Origin: Fibrella aquatilis | GTDB lineage: Bacteria > Bacteroidota > Bacteroidia > Cytophagales > Spirosomataceae | Reading direction: 5' to 3' | Length of the DNA stretch: 64,000 nt | NCBI RefSeq assembly: GCF_017353255.1 | Contig: NZ_JAFMYU010000017.1 | Location: 1 to 64,000, forward strand | Shown: piece after piece, positions 42,005 through 55,357 of the stretch | How the letters are laid out: the number at the start of each line of letters is the position of its first letter | Numbering within the stretch: position 1 is the first letter of the stretch | The notes under the pieces: model-generated | What the model was told of the DNA's origin: nothing | The model's input: only the letters and a program-made list of their open reading frames with translations | The model's database searches: none | Translations under genes and position numbers: made by a program

Positions 42005-42829
42005 ATGGGAATCTATAAGTTCAATTGCCCCGATTGCCTTAAACAGTTCGACGTCGACAGCGAGATCAACTGGCAGGCCGACCAGAAAGCGTCGGTCAAT
42101 TGCCTGTCGGGTAAGCAGCCGAAATGTACGGTTGTATGTTTGGGGCCAATAGAGGCACTTCAGCAGCCCGTTGCTGAGCCAGCGGTGCCACCTGCCCCAT
42201 CCGCCACTACGCCCCCAGCCACCCCGCCGCCCCCACCCGCTGCCGCCGTAACCCCAACGGCAGCTACTGCACCTACACCCCCAGCGGCACCACCCGTTCA
42301 GGCCGCCACCCCGCCCCCCCCACCCATTTCGTCTACCCCAACGATTCAGTTTGAAGAGCCAAAAACGCAGGCCAAACGCGTGGCTTACCTGGAAATGCAG
42401 AGTATGGACGGCGGCATCCTACGGTTGGCCATCGGTGAAGGCATGGTGCAGACGTATGGCCGCAAATCGGACTTTGACCTGAGCGATCACCCCATTCAGA
42501 CCGACGACAAGAAGATGAGCCGGCTGCATTTTCAGATCGAAACGCGGTTGCACAATCGACAGCCATCCTACATTATCTCTGATCTGGGCAGCGTGCATGG
42601 CACTCGCCTATCGAGGCAGGGGGTAAGCGGGGTGAGTACCATTCAGCTGTACAGCGAAAAAGACAACAAGCAGGCCCAGGACGGCATCTGCCTCGAACCC
42701 GACGACCTCATCATGGCGGGCAGCACTATTCTTCGCTTCACCATCGATACCGTGGCGCAGTCGCAGTTTTCCATGAATGATACCCCCGACCAAACCAATT
42801 ACGACCCCAACCGGACAACGGTGTTCTAA
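42005..42829 (+). CDS. Zinc-ribbon, Pro/Ala linker, FHA-domain protein
   Basis: A 274-residue protein. The N-terminus has YKFNCPDCLKQFDVD and two later Cys residues (VNCLSGKQPKCTVVC), a likely zinc ribbon. Then comes a long low-complexity linker of Pro, Ala and Thr (~60-115). The C-terminal FHA domain (~130-250) has YGRKSDFDLSDH, MSRLHFQIET and ISDLGSVHGTRLSRQ. The ATG at 42005 fits the ribbon start. It mirrors the preceding gene (FHA first, ribbon last); both probably act in one phospho-dependent complex. Confidence 0.87.
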   Translation: MGIYKFNCPDCLKQFDVDSEINWQADQKASVNCLSGKQPKCTVVCLGPIEALQQPVAEPAVPPAPSATTPPATPPPPPAAAVTPTAATAPTPPAAPPVQAATPPPPPISSTPTIQFEEPKTQAKRVAYLEMQSMDGGILRLAIGEGMVQTYGRKSDFDLSDHPIQTDDKKMSRLHFQIETRLHNRQPSYIISDLGSVHGTRLSRQGVSGVSTIQLYSEKDNKQAQDGICLEPDDLIMAGSTILRFTIDTVAQSQFSMNDTPDQTNYDPNRTTVF

Positions 42830-42901
42830 ATCGGTTGATGGGGCCCCTGATGATCGCGAGCACACAATAAAAAAAGGATAAACCTGTAGACAAAGCGCTG
42901 G

Positions 42902-42931
42902 GATTTATGTTTGCATGTACAAACATAAATC
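42902..42931. promoter_or_regulatory. 12-bp perfect palindrome over a -7 box, candidate repressor operator
   Basis: GATTTATGTTTG (42902-42913) is perfectly complementary to CAAACATAAATC (42920-42931) around CATGTA. The left half contains TATGTTTG (42906-42913), a full TAnnTTTG -7 box, so a bound dimer would block the promoter. It lies 8 bases before the ATG of the NAD(P)-binding protein. HxlR or MarR repressors often control such genes, but none is encoded here. Confidence 0.65.
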
Positions 42932-42939
42932 TCAAACTT

Positions 42940-43590
42940 ATGGCAACAATTGCTGTATTTGGTGCCTCCGGCCGCACTGGCCTTCCTTTTATTCAACAGG
43001 CGCTTGAAGCGGGGTATACGGTTCAAGCCTTGGTACGCACACCACAAAAAATCACGATCAGCCATCCCCGCCTACGGCTTATTAAAGGCGACGCCCTCAA
43101 TCCGGCCGATATTGATAAGGTTATTTATAGTTCAGATGGCGTGGTGAGCCTGCTGGGACAGGACAAAGCCAGCCAACCCGATTTACAAACCCGCGCTACC
43201 AAACTCATTATTGAGAGCCTGAAAAAGCATAAGCTACGTCGGCTGATCAGCCTCACGGGCGGCGGCGTGCGTGATGCCGCCCACGACAAACCCGGCTTCA
43301 TGGATAACCTCATTGTGTTTATCATGAAAAACGTGGCCGGGTCGGGTGCCCGCAATGCACTTACGGACGGTATCAGCCATGCCGAGTTGATCCGGCAAAG
43401 CGGCCTCGACTGGACTATTGTGCGGGGGCCGATGCTAACCGAAGATACCGCCAAAGGCAGCTACCAAGTGGGGTATGTAGGCACCGTAAAGGGCATCAAA
43501 CTCACCCGCGCTGACCTGGCCTCGTTTATCCTGACCGAATGGGAGACTAGCCAATGGGTGGGGAAATTTCCGTTTGTCACGAATGGATAA
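42940..43590 (+). CDS. NAD(P)-binding (NmrA/SDR atypical) protein
   Basis: A 216-residue Rossmann-fold protein: ATIAVFGASGRTGLPFIQQAL carries the Gly-rich dinucleotide motif, then VRTPQKI with an Arg suited to NADP. LISLTGGGVRD and LDWTIVRGPMLTE follow, as in NmrA-like or biliverdin-reductase-like proteins. The Tyr-x3-Lys catalytic pair of classical SDRs is missing. It is probably a redox sensor or reductase with an unknown substrate. The ATG at 42940 is selected because the Rossmann motif starts directly there. Confidence 0.85.
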   Translation: MATIAVFGASGRTGLPFIQQALEAGYTVQALVRTPQKITISHPRLRLIKGDALNPADIDKVIYSSDGVVSLLGQDKASQPDLQTRATKLIIESLKKHKLRRLISLTGGGVRDAAHDKPGFMDNLIVFIMKNVAGSGARNALTDGISHAELIRQSGLDWTIVRGPMLTEDTAKGSYQVGYVGTVKGIKLTRADLASFILTEWETSQWVGKFPFVTNG

Positions 43591-43593
43591 ACC

Positions 43594-43634
43594 GTAGGGG
43601 CAGGCACGACCGATTCGGGCCAGCCTGCCCCTAC
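43594..43634. repeat. GTAGGGGCAGGC palindrome at a convergent junction
   Basis: GTAGGGGCAGGC (43594-43605) is perfectly complementary to GCCTGCCCCTAC (43623-43634) over 12 bp, with a 17-nt loop. It is the second copy of the family at 7984-8027. It covers the stop codon of the head-repeat protein (43631-43633) and begins 4 bases after the stop of the NAD(P)-binding protein. Confidence 0.8.
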
Positions 43635-44749
43635 CGAGGCCGCTTTAACCGCTTCTCCAGCCGGATGACATGAAGCGTCAGTTCTTCTATTTTTTGGAGC
43701 AGCAGGGCGTTCATCTTCACTAAATCGACCCCTTCTTTCGCTACGGTTTCGGCACTCGGCACGTCGGGCAGATGGCCGTTACGGTGTATAAATTGCTCCG
43801 TTTCCGACAGCGACCGTAGCCGATAGCCAGCGGTAAACACCCGGTCGGCCCACTGGGTGGGTGAGTCGATTTGCAAGCGTGGGCGACCCAGCACAACCTC
43901 GCCCTGGGCGTTGACCGTCAGGAACTTATCGGTCGCGGCGACTGCGTGGCTCTGGTTCGTCAGCGTTTCCAAACGCAACCCTGATTGCCCCAGTTCGTTG
44001 CCCACCACGTGCAGGCGGGCAGTAGGTGCGCTGGTGCCTACGCCCACGTTGGCCCCGTTGCCCAGCACGAGGGCATTGTTCACAGCCACGCGGGCACCGT
44101 AGCCAATGGCGGTGGCGTTGTAGAGGGGCATGTCACCAGCCAGAATGTCGGCCCCAGTACCCAGAAAGGTGTTGCCCCGGCCCCGGTCATTGCGGCCCGT
44201 ATTATAGCCAAAATATACATTGTCATCGGAATTGAAGGAGGCAGGACCGGCCCCATTGCCCACGATGGTGTTGTTGTTGCCGGTTTGGTTGCCGCCCCCC
44301 GCGCAGGCACCCACAAACACGTTGTTCAACCCGGCAGTGTTAGCTCGTCCGGCACAGGAGCCAATAAACGTGTTGCCGCTGGAGAGTGTATTAAATCCGC
44401 TCTGGTTACCCACAAACGTATTGGCCGACGTACTCAGGCTATTATAACCCGACGCCGTCCCAACGAAGGTGTTGTTACTACCCGCCGACGTTGACTGCCC
44501 CGCCGATGTGCCCACGAAGGTGTTGGCCGTGCCGGAGATGACTCCGCTGCCCGCGTCGTAGCCAACGAAGGTGTTGTTGAGCGAAGACGAGTTAAGCGCG
44601 GCCCCGGCGTTGCCCGCCCCCACAACGGTGTTAAACTGCCCGATAGCCGACCCGCTCTGCGTGGGTGAGTTGAGGATAACGGTCGTTTGGGCCTGCGCTA
44701 CCGTAGCCGCAAACAGGAACAGCCCAGTGAATATGGAATGCTTCGTCAT
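43631..44749 (-). CDS. Secreted head-repeat fibre-like protein with C-terminal coiled coil
   Basis: A 372-residue protein with a signal peptide (1-~20, ending AQAQ). Residues ~40-235 contain about a dozen degenerate repeats of the form NTFVG-x-x-(A/S)G, like the trimeric beta-roll heads of YadA-type adhesins and tail fibres. There follow VGVGTSAPTARLHVVG, a block ending GEVVLGRPRLQI, and a C-terminal region (WADRVFTAGYRLRSLSETEQFI, HLPDVPSAETV) with a final coiled coil. This arrangement recurs in Bacteroidota surface proteins. It is likely a trimeric surface protein; no autotransporter barrel is present. Confidence 0.8.
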   Translation of the reverse strand: MTKHSIFTGLFLFAATVAQAQTTVILNSPTQSGSAIGQFNTVVGAGNAGAALNSSSLNNTFVGYDAGSGVISGTANTFVGTSAGQSTSAGSNNTFVGTASGYNSLSTSANTFVGNQSGFNTLSSGNTFIGSCAGRANTAGLNNVFVGACAGGGNQTGNNNTIVGNGAGPASFNSDDNVYFGYNTGRNDRGRGNTFLGTGADILAGDMPLYNATAIGYGARVAVNNALVLGNGANVGVGTSAPTARLHVVGNELGQSGLRLETLTNQSHAVAATDKFLTVNAQGEVVLGRPRLQIDSPTQWADRVFTAGYRLRSLSETEQFIHRNGHLPDVPSAETVAKEGVDLVKMNALLLQKIEELTLHVIRLEKRLKRPR

Positions 44750-44753
44750 AGAA

Positions 44754-46376
44754 TCAAGGGTTGTGTATGTTCATTAATGGCTTAATGGATTGGACTTTAA
44801 AGCGCGGTATGGCCTGTTTCCGGCGCAGATTCACCACCCCTAACACTACGCACAGCAGCCCGCAGGTGATCGGGAACCAGTCGGGATGGCGGGTGAAGAA
44901 ACTCAGTTTAGCGTTGGTCTGTACGCTGATGTCGCCCACCGCCTCGCACTGCCGGGGCAACAGGGCAACCACCCGCCCGAATGGATCGACGTAGCCCGAA
45001 TAACCCTGATTGGCGCATCGGGCAATGCTACGGCGGTTTTCAATGGCCCGTAACTGTGTGAGGGCCAGCAGAATACGCGGTCCCGGCGAGTCATAGAACC
45101 AGCCATCGTTCATAATAAACGTCAGCAATTCTGTCGGGCTGCGTTCGTCGCCCTCGCTGGTCAGTTTGGCGATAGTGGCGGGATAAAGTTGTTCCCAGCA
45201 GATGGCAATGGCGATTTTACGGGCGTTCTGCTTTTGGTCGGTGAACGTAAAAGCGTAGGGCGTTTCTCCCAACGTGACCGACGGCTTACCGGGCCGCAGC
45301 CAGGGATCAGCCCACCGCAGCAACCAGGGTGAAGCCTCGCCAAACGCCAGGCTGTGCTGTTTGCGGTATACCTGTAGGTCCTGCGGACGAAGCAGCATCG
45401 GCTCGTAGACCCGGCTCAATTCGGGCGTAAACACAAACGCTTCGTTGTAATAATGTGCGCTGTCGGTGGGGGTCATCAGGCCCGTGGCAAAGGGGACGTT
45501 ATAATACTGCACGTACTGCCGCATCCCCGCAAACAGAGCCGAGTCGCGCAGCAGTGGCAGCGGAAACGCACCTTCCGGGGCCACAATAATGTCTGGTTTT
45601 TGTTTGGCGGCTTTGGTCCCAAGCGCAATCAGCCGCCGCAATATCGTTTCTTTGCTCGCTTCGGTGGTGGGCGCGTAAGAGTCTTCGTTGGTTTGCACCA
45701 GCCCAACCCGCACGGCTGGCCCGGATGGTTTCACCACCAGCGTCGGTACGTTCAGCACCACCGCGCTGTATAGCATCGGCCCAGCCAGCCAGAGCGCGCT
45801 CGCCCCCGCCAGCCGCCCCACCACCTGCCGCAGGGAGCGCATCTCGGTTTGGTCGATGATCCGCGCTAGCAACACGTTAAAGCCGATGGCCCAGAAAATA
45901 AGCCCCCACACGCCTGTCAAATCGGCAAACTGATTAACCCACAGGCCCGTACACTGCGTGGTGCCGGGGCCACCCACGGCGAGGTCGAAATCACAGACGT
46001 AGAGCCAGGCCCACTCCCAGAATGCCCAGAAGAGGGGAAGCAACAGCAATGCGCTGCGCCAGCCAATGCGCTGCTGCACGGGATAGAGCAACGCCACCGG
46101 CACCCAGATAAACGGTCCCTGCGTGAGCCAGATCATGGGCATGGCCCAGCGCGAAAAGTAACTTAGCCACCAGCAGACAAATGGCAACGCAACCAGAAAT
46201 GCAGGTAACGTAACCCGGACGTATTCGCCAAACGACCGCACCGTGCGGATACGCAACAGCAACGGCACCAGCGCAAACCAGGCCAGCCAACCCGTCTCGA
46301 CCGGAAATGCGGGCCACGCCAGGCCGTAGAGCAGACCCGAAATAAGCCACGCGGGTATGTGCTTTGGCAGACTCAT
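44754..46376 (-). CDS. lnt: Apolipoprotein N-acyltransferase
   Basis: A 540-residue inner-membrane enzyme that adds the third acyl chain to lipoproteins. Six or so N-terminal membrane helices (~10-215) precede a nitrilase-like domain. The catalytic triad is Glu268 (APEGAFPL), Lys339 (VYRKQHSLAFGE) and Cys393 (IAICWEQLYP), close to E. coli Lnt positions. One more helix (TCGLLCVVLGVVNL) lies near the C-terminus. The start overlaps the stop of the upstream Cys-rich protein gene by four bases (ATGA), so they are translated together. Confidence 0.93.
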   Translation of the reverse strand: MSLPKHIPAWLISGLLYGLAWPAFPVETGWLAWFALVPLLLRIRTVRSFGEYVRVTLPAFLVALPFVCWWLSYFSRWAMPMIWLTQGPFIWVPVALLYPVQQRIGWRSALLLLPLFWAFWEWAWLYVCDFDLAVGGPGTTQCTGLWVNQFADLTGVWGLIFWAIGFNVLLARIIDQTEMRSLRQVVGRLAGASALWLAGPMLYSAVVLNVPTLVVKPSGPAVRVGLVQTNEDSYAPTTEASKETILRRLIALGTKAAKQKPDIIVAPEGAFPLPLLRDSALFAGMRQYVQYYNVPFATGLMTPTDSAHYYNEAFVFTPELSRVYEPMLLRPQDLQVYRKQHSLAFGEASPWLLRWADPWLRPGKPSVTLGETPYAFTFTDQKQNARKIAIAICWEQLYPATIAKLTSEGDERSPTELLTFIMNDGWFYDSPGPRILLALTQLRAIENRRSIARCANQGYSGYVDPFGRVVALLPRQCEAVGDISVQTNAKLSFFTRHPDWFPITCGLLCVVLGVVNLRRKQAIPRFKVQSIKPLMNIHNP

Positions 46377-47473
46377 CGAGGGCAGTTGCAGCTTGGGTTG
46401 GTAAACATAGGCGACAGGCTGCTCGTGGGTACAATGGCCGAATACCGCACGTTGCTGAGTGTGGCCGCTTTTGTGGTGGCGTTGTAGTCGGTGTAGTTAG
46501 CCACAATCCAGTTCCCTTCTTTCGTAACCCAACCCACCTGCGTACCTGAGTCGGTGTCAATCTGCACCGGATTGTTGGGATCGCTCACGTCATACGTCTT
46601 TCCCGTCGTGTTCATCGTGTAGCGCAGTGCCTGAAATGAGCCGTTGGGGGTGTTGAGGGTACCGAACCCGTCGAAGGTAATGACGCTGGTGTTTTCGTAC
46701 TTCGTATCATCCGCAGGGTCTTCGGCTACCTCAATATCGGTGTAAGTAGAGCCGAGCGTGAGCGGTACGGTCGCAAACGAGCTGTTCAGGTCGGGCGATC
46801 CCTGGGCGAAATCAGTACCGATTTTGCGGTCAACGGCATAGCCCAAATACTGCAACTCATTACTTTTCAACTGGTATTGACTGAATTGAACGTATTGCCG
46901 ATTGCCCGCAATGTACTTGCTGACGTGCGTGACGCCCGCGATGCTCAAACTGGCGGGGATGCTACCAACGGCGACAAAGTCGGCCCGCGATACGCGATCT
47001 AATTGGGTAGTGAGGTCGGCGGGGAGCGTCCAGACCTGGGCGTTCACGGCATTGGCGTTGCCAATCACCATGTCGAACGTTACGCTTGTACTTCTCGATA
47101 GGTAGGTCAACTGGCTTTTACCGGGCGAGGCAAAGCTGTTGAAATCAGACCCCAGCAGGGTAATGGCCCCCGACACGCTCATCTTCTCCCGCAGCCGGTC
47201 GGCGGCTTCCGACACCAGGTTGGCCGATGCCAGATCGCGTGACAGGGTGGTACGGTTGCTCACCCAGGCCGTTGTTGACCGCCCCTCGAAGGGCAAAAGA
47301 AACAGAGGTTTCCTTTTATCCAAATAGTTGCATTTGTTCCCACCATCGCACTTGCAACATATGCAATTACACATCCCCGCCCAGCCATTGGTGAGCGTTA
47401 GCAGGGTGAATAACAGGGACAGGGCCGGGATGACGAGCCGACGCGTGGGATTGGGTAGTAGGTTGAGATTCAT
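46373..47473 (-). CDS. Secreted protein of unknown function with Cys-rich N-terminus
   Basis: A 366-residue exported protein. After a signal segment (~10-32) comes a dense Cys cluster, MCNCICCKCDGGNKC, then a mostly beta-strand body rich in Thr, Ser and Asn without any family I can name. The last residues, TNPSCNCPR, also hold two Cys. A motif like WVTKEGNWIVANYTDYN resembles parts of secreted proteins that report on a formatted surface domain, but this is not diagnostic. It is translationally coupled to lnt, yet is not itself lipoprotein-like: a Cys follows the signal region, but no clear lipobox is present. Confidence 0.75.
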   Translation of the reverse strand: MNLNLLPNPTRRLVIPALSLLFTLLTLTNGWAGMCNCICCKCDGGNKCNYLDKRKPLFLLPFEGRSTTAWVSNRTTLSRDLASANLVSEAADRLREKMSVSGAITLLGSDFNSFASPGKSQLTYLSRSTSVTFDMVIGNANAVNAQVWTLPADLTTQLDRVSRADFVAVGSIPASLSIAGVTHVSKYIAGNRQYVQFSQYQLKSNELQYLGYAVDRKIGTDFAQGSPDLNSSFATVPLTLGSTYTDIEVAEDPADDTKYENTSVITFDGFGTLNTPNGSFQALRYTMNTTGKTYDVSDPNNPVQIDTDSGTQVGWVTKEGNWIVANYTDYNATTKAATLSNVRYSAIVPTSSLSPMFTNPSCNCPR

Positions 47474-47623
47474 GGAAGAGAGGTGCTGAAAACAGAACGG
47501 AGCGTCATTGGTGGTTTTTGACTAGGCTTAGTAACTGGTCGGCAAGTACGGCAAGCCTAAAAATGGGTTCAATACCTCTTTGGAGGTAGTGATACAGCAT
47601 AGTCGTCACCGTAGTTTTGCCTA

Positions 47624-49450
47624 ATGCGCTGGTTACATATCTTTTGGCTGTTGGTCATTGGGGCAGAGCCACTTTTGGCTTCTCCTCCAACGCTTCAGCT
47701 TTCGTCTGATTTTCGGCGGTCTGTGCTGGTGGGCTATCTGTCGCGCTTCGATACAACCGCCCCCCTACCGCCCGCCCAACTCGCCACACTATGGCCACGT
47801 TTCCGGCCCGTTGCGGCTGTGGTGGGCTATGGTGATGATTCGCGCCACCACTACCTCATGCTGACGGTGTATAACCCCACTGCCGCGCCCCGCCGGCTGG
47901 TAATGGGTCTCGAACAGTTTTTTTTCGATACCATCGCAGTCTACACCTATACCCCGGCGGGTGTGCTCGAACTGGCAAGTCAAAGCGGCTGGCGGGTGCC
48001 GGTGCGGCATCGTCCGCTACCCTATCCACTGCATAACCTGCCCGTGGTCATTCCGCCTCATGCCACGCGCCGCCTGATGGTGCACACCAAAGTCAATGTG
48101 CATCAGCGGGTGAGCAAAGCCCTGCTGACGCTGTATGACGAAGGCGAATTTGGCGTGGCCATGACCCGCGAACTGCTAATTCAGGGTGGGCTTTATGGTT
48201 GTCTGCTGCTGGCCATACTGTTTGGGCTGCTACTGGCCGTCTACACGCGCCATTGGCTCTATGGTCTGTACAGTTTGTATGTGGCGGCGCAGGCTGCCTA
48301 CGCGCTGAACATAAACGGTCTGTTTGACTATCTACACTTTCAAAATGGCTGGGTGGGTACACCACTTTTTGGTTACACGATGGTGCTGGCCTCCATAGCT
48401 CTCCAGGGGCACTTCTACCTGCGCTTTCTCCGTATTGCCAACTTTGCCGGGCTGTGGCTGCGTCGCTATGCCCAATTGACCGTCTGGGCGTTGACTGGCC
48501 TGGTGGTGGCCGGGCTTCTTTTGGGCGATGGCTGGCCCATTCGGCAGGGTGCTAACCTGGCCACACAAGCTTACCTGCTGGGCATGTTTGCCTGCCTGGG
48601 GCTGGGTGTGTGGCGGCGGCAGGCCGGGGCCATCTGGATGCTGGCGGCGCTCACGCCGGTGCTGCTGCTGTTGACCTACTACCTGTTGAGCGGCTGGCTG
48701 CTGCCCCTCTACATGCCCGCTTTCACCATGCCGTTTGTGAGTCCGGTGCTGCTGGTTGAAGTGTTGGTACTGGGGGCCGGGCTGGCGTACCGCTTCAACG
48801 AAGACCGCCGCCAGGCCCTGCTAAGGCTCAATGAAGTAGAGCAGGAAACAACGCGGCGCATTATGCAGGCGCAGGAAGACGAACGGCAGCAACTGGCCGC
48901 CAACCTCCACGACGACCTCGGCGGCACACTCTCAGCCCTGCGCGGAGAGCTATCGCGCACCAACGAAACCAACCCCGAACTAGCCCCGGCCATTCGGCTT
49001 ACCGAACGCGCCGTAGACGACCTGCGGCTGATCTCGCACCACCTCATGCCCACGGCCTTTGCTCAAAAAGGACTCCGGCAGGTGCTGGAAGAAGCCGTTG
49101 ACCTGGCCAATCGTGCGCAGACTGAGGCTACCGTACGGCTGGTGGGGCACGGTCAGGAACACCGCCTCCCGCCCGACCGCGAAATCAATACCTACCGCAT
49201 TGTGCGCGAGTTGTTGGCCAACGCCCTTAAACATGCGCAGGCAGGTCAGATTACCCTTCAGCTTATCTATTATGACACCTTTCTGTATGCCTCGGTAGAA
49301 GACGACGGCAAAGGCATTGGCGAACCAACCCGCAGCCAGGGTATAGGCCTGAAAACAACCCGGCTTCGGGCCGACTACCTCCACGCTACCCTCATCACCG
49401 AATCTGGCCCGATGGGCACGCTGGTCTCTTTAGAAGTACCCTATGCGTAA
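47624..49450 (+). CDS. 7TM-DISM sensor histidine kinase (NarL-partner type)
   Basis: A 608-residue kinase. Residues 1-20 form a signal peptide. A periplasmic 7TMR-DISM extracellular domain (~25-175) is followed by seven membrane helices (~185-390), then HisKA_3 with His429 in QQLAANLHDDLGGTLSAL and a HATPase domain (NTYRIVRELLANALKHA, EDDGKGIGEP). The input domain resembles carbohydrate-binding folds, so a sugar-like ligand is possible. TAGTTTTG (47612-47619) fits a -7 box very near the start. It overlaps the regulator gene by 8 bases. Confidence 0.92.
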   Translation: MRWLHIFWLLVIGAEPLLASPPTLQLSSDFRRSVLVGYLSRFDTTAPLPPAQLATLWPRFRPVAAVVGYGDDSRHHYLMLTVYNPTAAPRRLVMGLEQFFFDTIAVYTYTPAGVLELASQSGWRVPVRHRPLPYPLHNLPVVIPPHATRRLMVHTKVNVHQRVSKALLTLYDEGEFGVAMTRELLIQGGLYGCLLLAILFGLLLAVYTRHWLYGLYSLYVAAQAAYALNINGLFDYLHFQNGWVGTPLFGYTMVLASIALQGHFYLRFLRIANFAGLWLRRYAQLTVWALTGLVVAGLLLGDGWPIRQGANLATQAYLLGMFACLGLGVWRRQAGAIWMLAALTPVLLLLTYYLLSGWLLPLYMPAFTMPFVSPVLLVEVLVLGAGLAYRFNEDRRQALLRLNEVEQETTRRIMQAQEDERQQLAANLHDDLGGTLSALRGELSRTNETNPELAPAIRLTERAVDDLRLISHHLMPTAFAQKGLRQVLEEAVDLANRAQTEATVRLVGHGQEHRLPPDREINTYRIVRELLANALKHAQAGQITLQLIYYDTFLYASVEDDGKGIGEPTRSQGIGLKTTRLRADYLHATLITESGPMGTLVSLEVPYA

Positions 49451-50108
49451 TTTGCGCCCTATGCGTGTGCAAATCACCCCGTCGGCGCGTATTCTACTGG
49501 CCGATGATCACCAACTATTTAGCGATGGCCTCTGTAGCCTGCTCAACACCGAAGCCGATTTTCAGATCGTTGGGCAGGTGTACGACGGGACGGGGGTGCG
49601 GTCGGCTGTTCAGCAATACGCGCCCGATCTGCTGCTGCTCGACGTAAACATGCCCCGGCAGAATGGCCATGACCTGGCCCCGTATTTACTGCGCGATTTT
49701 CCTTCGCTGAAAATTATTATCCTGACCATGTATGCTGAACAACAGCTGGTCGATGACTTCCGGCGTATCGGCGTGTCGGGATATATCCTGAAAAACGCCA
49801 GTCGCCCAACCCTGCTGACGGGTATCCGAACGGTGCTGGCGGGTGGTCACTACTTCGACCCGCAGCTAACCAAAAATGTGGCTCCAAATGGACACGCCGA
49901 CGATGTTTTTCTGAAACAATACCAGCTCACTCCCCGCGAACTGACTATCATCCGGCTGGTTGTGGAGGGGTTAAATTCGCAGCAGATAGCCGCGCAAACC
50001 GGGCTGAGCTACCTGACCATTAAAACCCACCGCCGCAACATCCACTTCAAATTAGGCACCAACAGCACCGCCGAACTCATCCGCCTTGCCAACGAACAGG
50101 GATTGTAA
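49443..50108 (+). CDS. NarL/LuxR-type response regulator
   Basis: A 221-residue regulator (215 if the ATG at 49461 is used). Receiver domain: acidic pair in LLADDHQLF, phosphoacceptor Asp67 in LLLLDVNMPRQNG, Lys in ILKNASR. C-terminal LuxR helix-turn-helix: LTPRELTIIRLVVEGLNSQQIA and LSYLTIKTHRRNIHFKLGTNST. Its start overlaps the kinase stop (TATGCGTAA), so the pair is co-translated. Cognate partner of the 7TM kinase. Target genes unknown. Confidence 0.94.
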   Translation: MRNLRPMRVQITPSARILLADDHQLFSDGLCSLLNTEADFQIVGQVYDGTGVRSAVQQYAPDLLLLDVNMPRQNGHDLAPYLLRDFPSLKIIILTMYAEQQLVDDFRRIGVSGYILKNASRPTLLTGIRTVLAGGHYFDPQLTKNVAPNGHADDVFLKQYQLTPRELTIIRLVVEGLNSQQIAAQTGLSYLTIKTHRRNIHFKLGTNSTAELIRLANEQGL

Positions 50109-50574
50109 TGAGTGGCGGTTAGCTGACGCGCCAGTACGCTTGCATCGGTCAACCAATACCCCCAAACCACAACCTATTGAAAATTCGTTCTATACCAAGG
50201 CTAACCTTATTATACAATTGCTAGCAAAACCATGTTCATCTTAGTAAAGCGATAATAATTCAGTTCATATGTTGCCAATACAGCAAAAACGGCTGAACGC
50301 TATTACGACATATGCTTTTTTATAGAACTTTTATAATCATAGCCATAACTACAACTTGAGCGAATGAAATTTGGCAAAATGGCCTTTCTACCATACAGCT
50401 GATCTAGTATATTGCGTAGCTTTCATCACAAACAAAAGTTAGTTAACGGGCAGACACAACGTCTTTAACCAACTTTCCTAGATCGTTCGTTGTCTTTTTC
50501 GCAACACAGCGTCGGTTTCTCAGGGCTGCTATAGTGCCCATCCGGCTACCGGCCAGTTAACCTATTTTTCGTTC
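50109..50574. other. 466-bp AT-rich intergenic region before gltB
   Basis: No ORF, hairpin or recognisable RNA was found. It is richer in A/T than the genes around it and must contain the gltB promoter and perhaps control sites for nitrogen regulation. A TATTTTTC near 50563 is only a partial -7 box, and no proper TTTG at 19 bases upstream was found. Unlike most intergenic spaces here, no palindrome is present. Confidence 0.6.
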
Positions 50575-55190
<4,616 letters not shown>

Positions 55191-55191
<1 letters not shown>

Positions 55192-55311
55192 TAAAAAAGG
55201 GTTTTTGACAGGATTATCAGGATTTCAGGATAAACAGGATTTCTTTTGCTCTAAGCTTACTAGGAAGGAGAACTTAAAATCCTGATAATCCTGTCAAAAA
55301 CCCTTTTTTAT
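55191..55311. repeat. 35-bp-arm palindrome of CAGGATT words between gltB and gltD
   Basis: 55191-55225 and 55277-55311 are complementary at all 35 positions. The arms contain repeats of CAGGATT/TCAGGAT, and the loop carries CTTTTGCTCTAAG, partly like the core of the other elements. It begins at the last base of the gltB stop. The words resemble an AGGATT-type repeat I have seen scattered in other bacterial genomes, so this family may be broadly distributed. Confidence 0.9.
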
Positions 55312-55318
55312 CCGCCCC

Positions 55319-55354
55319 ACTCACTCTTTCACTCATTAACTCTTTCGCTCTTTT
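55319..55354. repeat. Single-sided ACTCTTTC octamer run before gltD
   Basis: Variants of CACTCTTTC, TTAACTCTTTC and GCTCTTT follow one another and end 3 bases before the gltD start. The same words form arms at 22774-22884 and 26161-26230, but no complementary left arm is present here. It may be a degraded or single-sided member of the family. Confidence 0.6.
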
Positions 55355-55357
55355 ACA

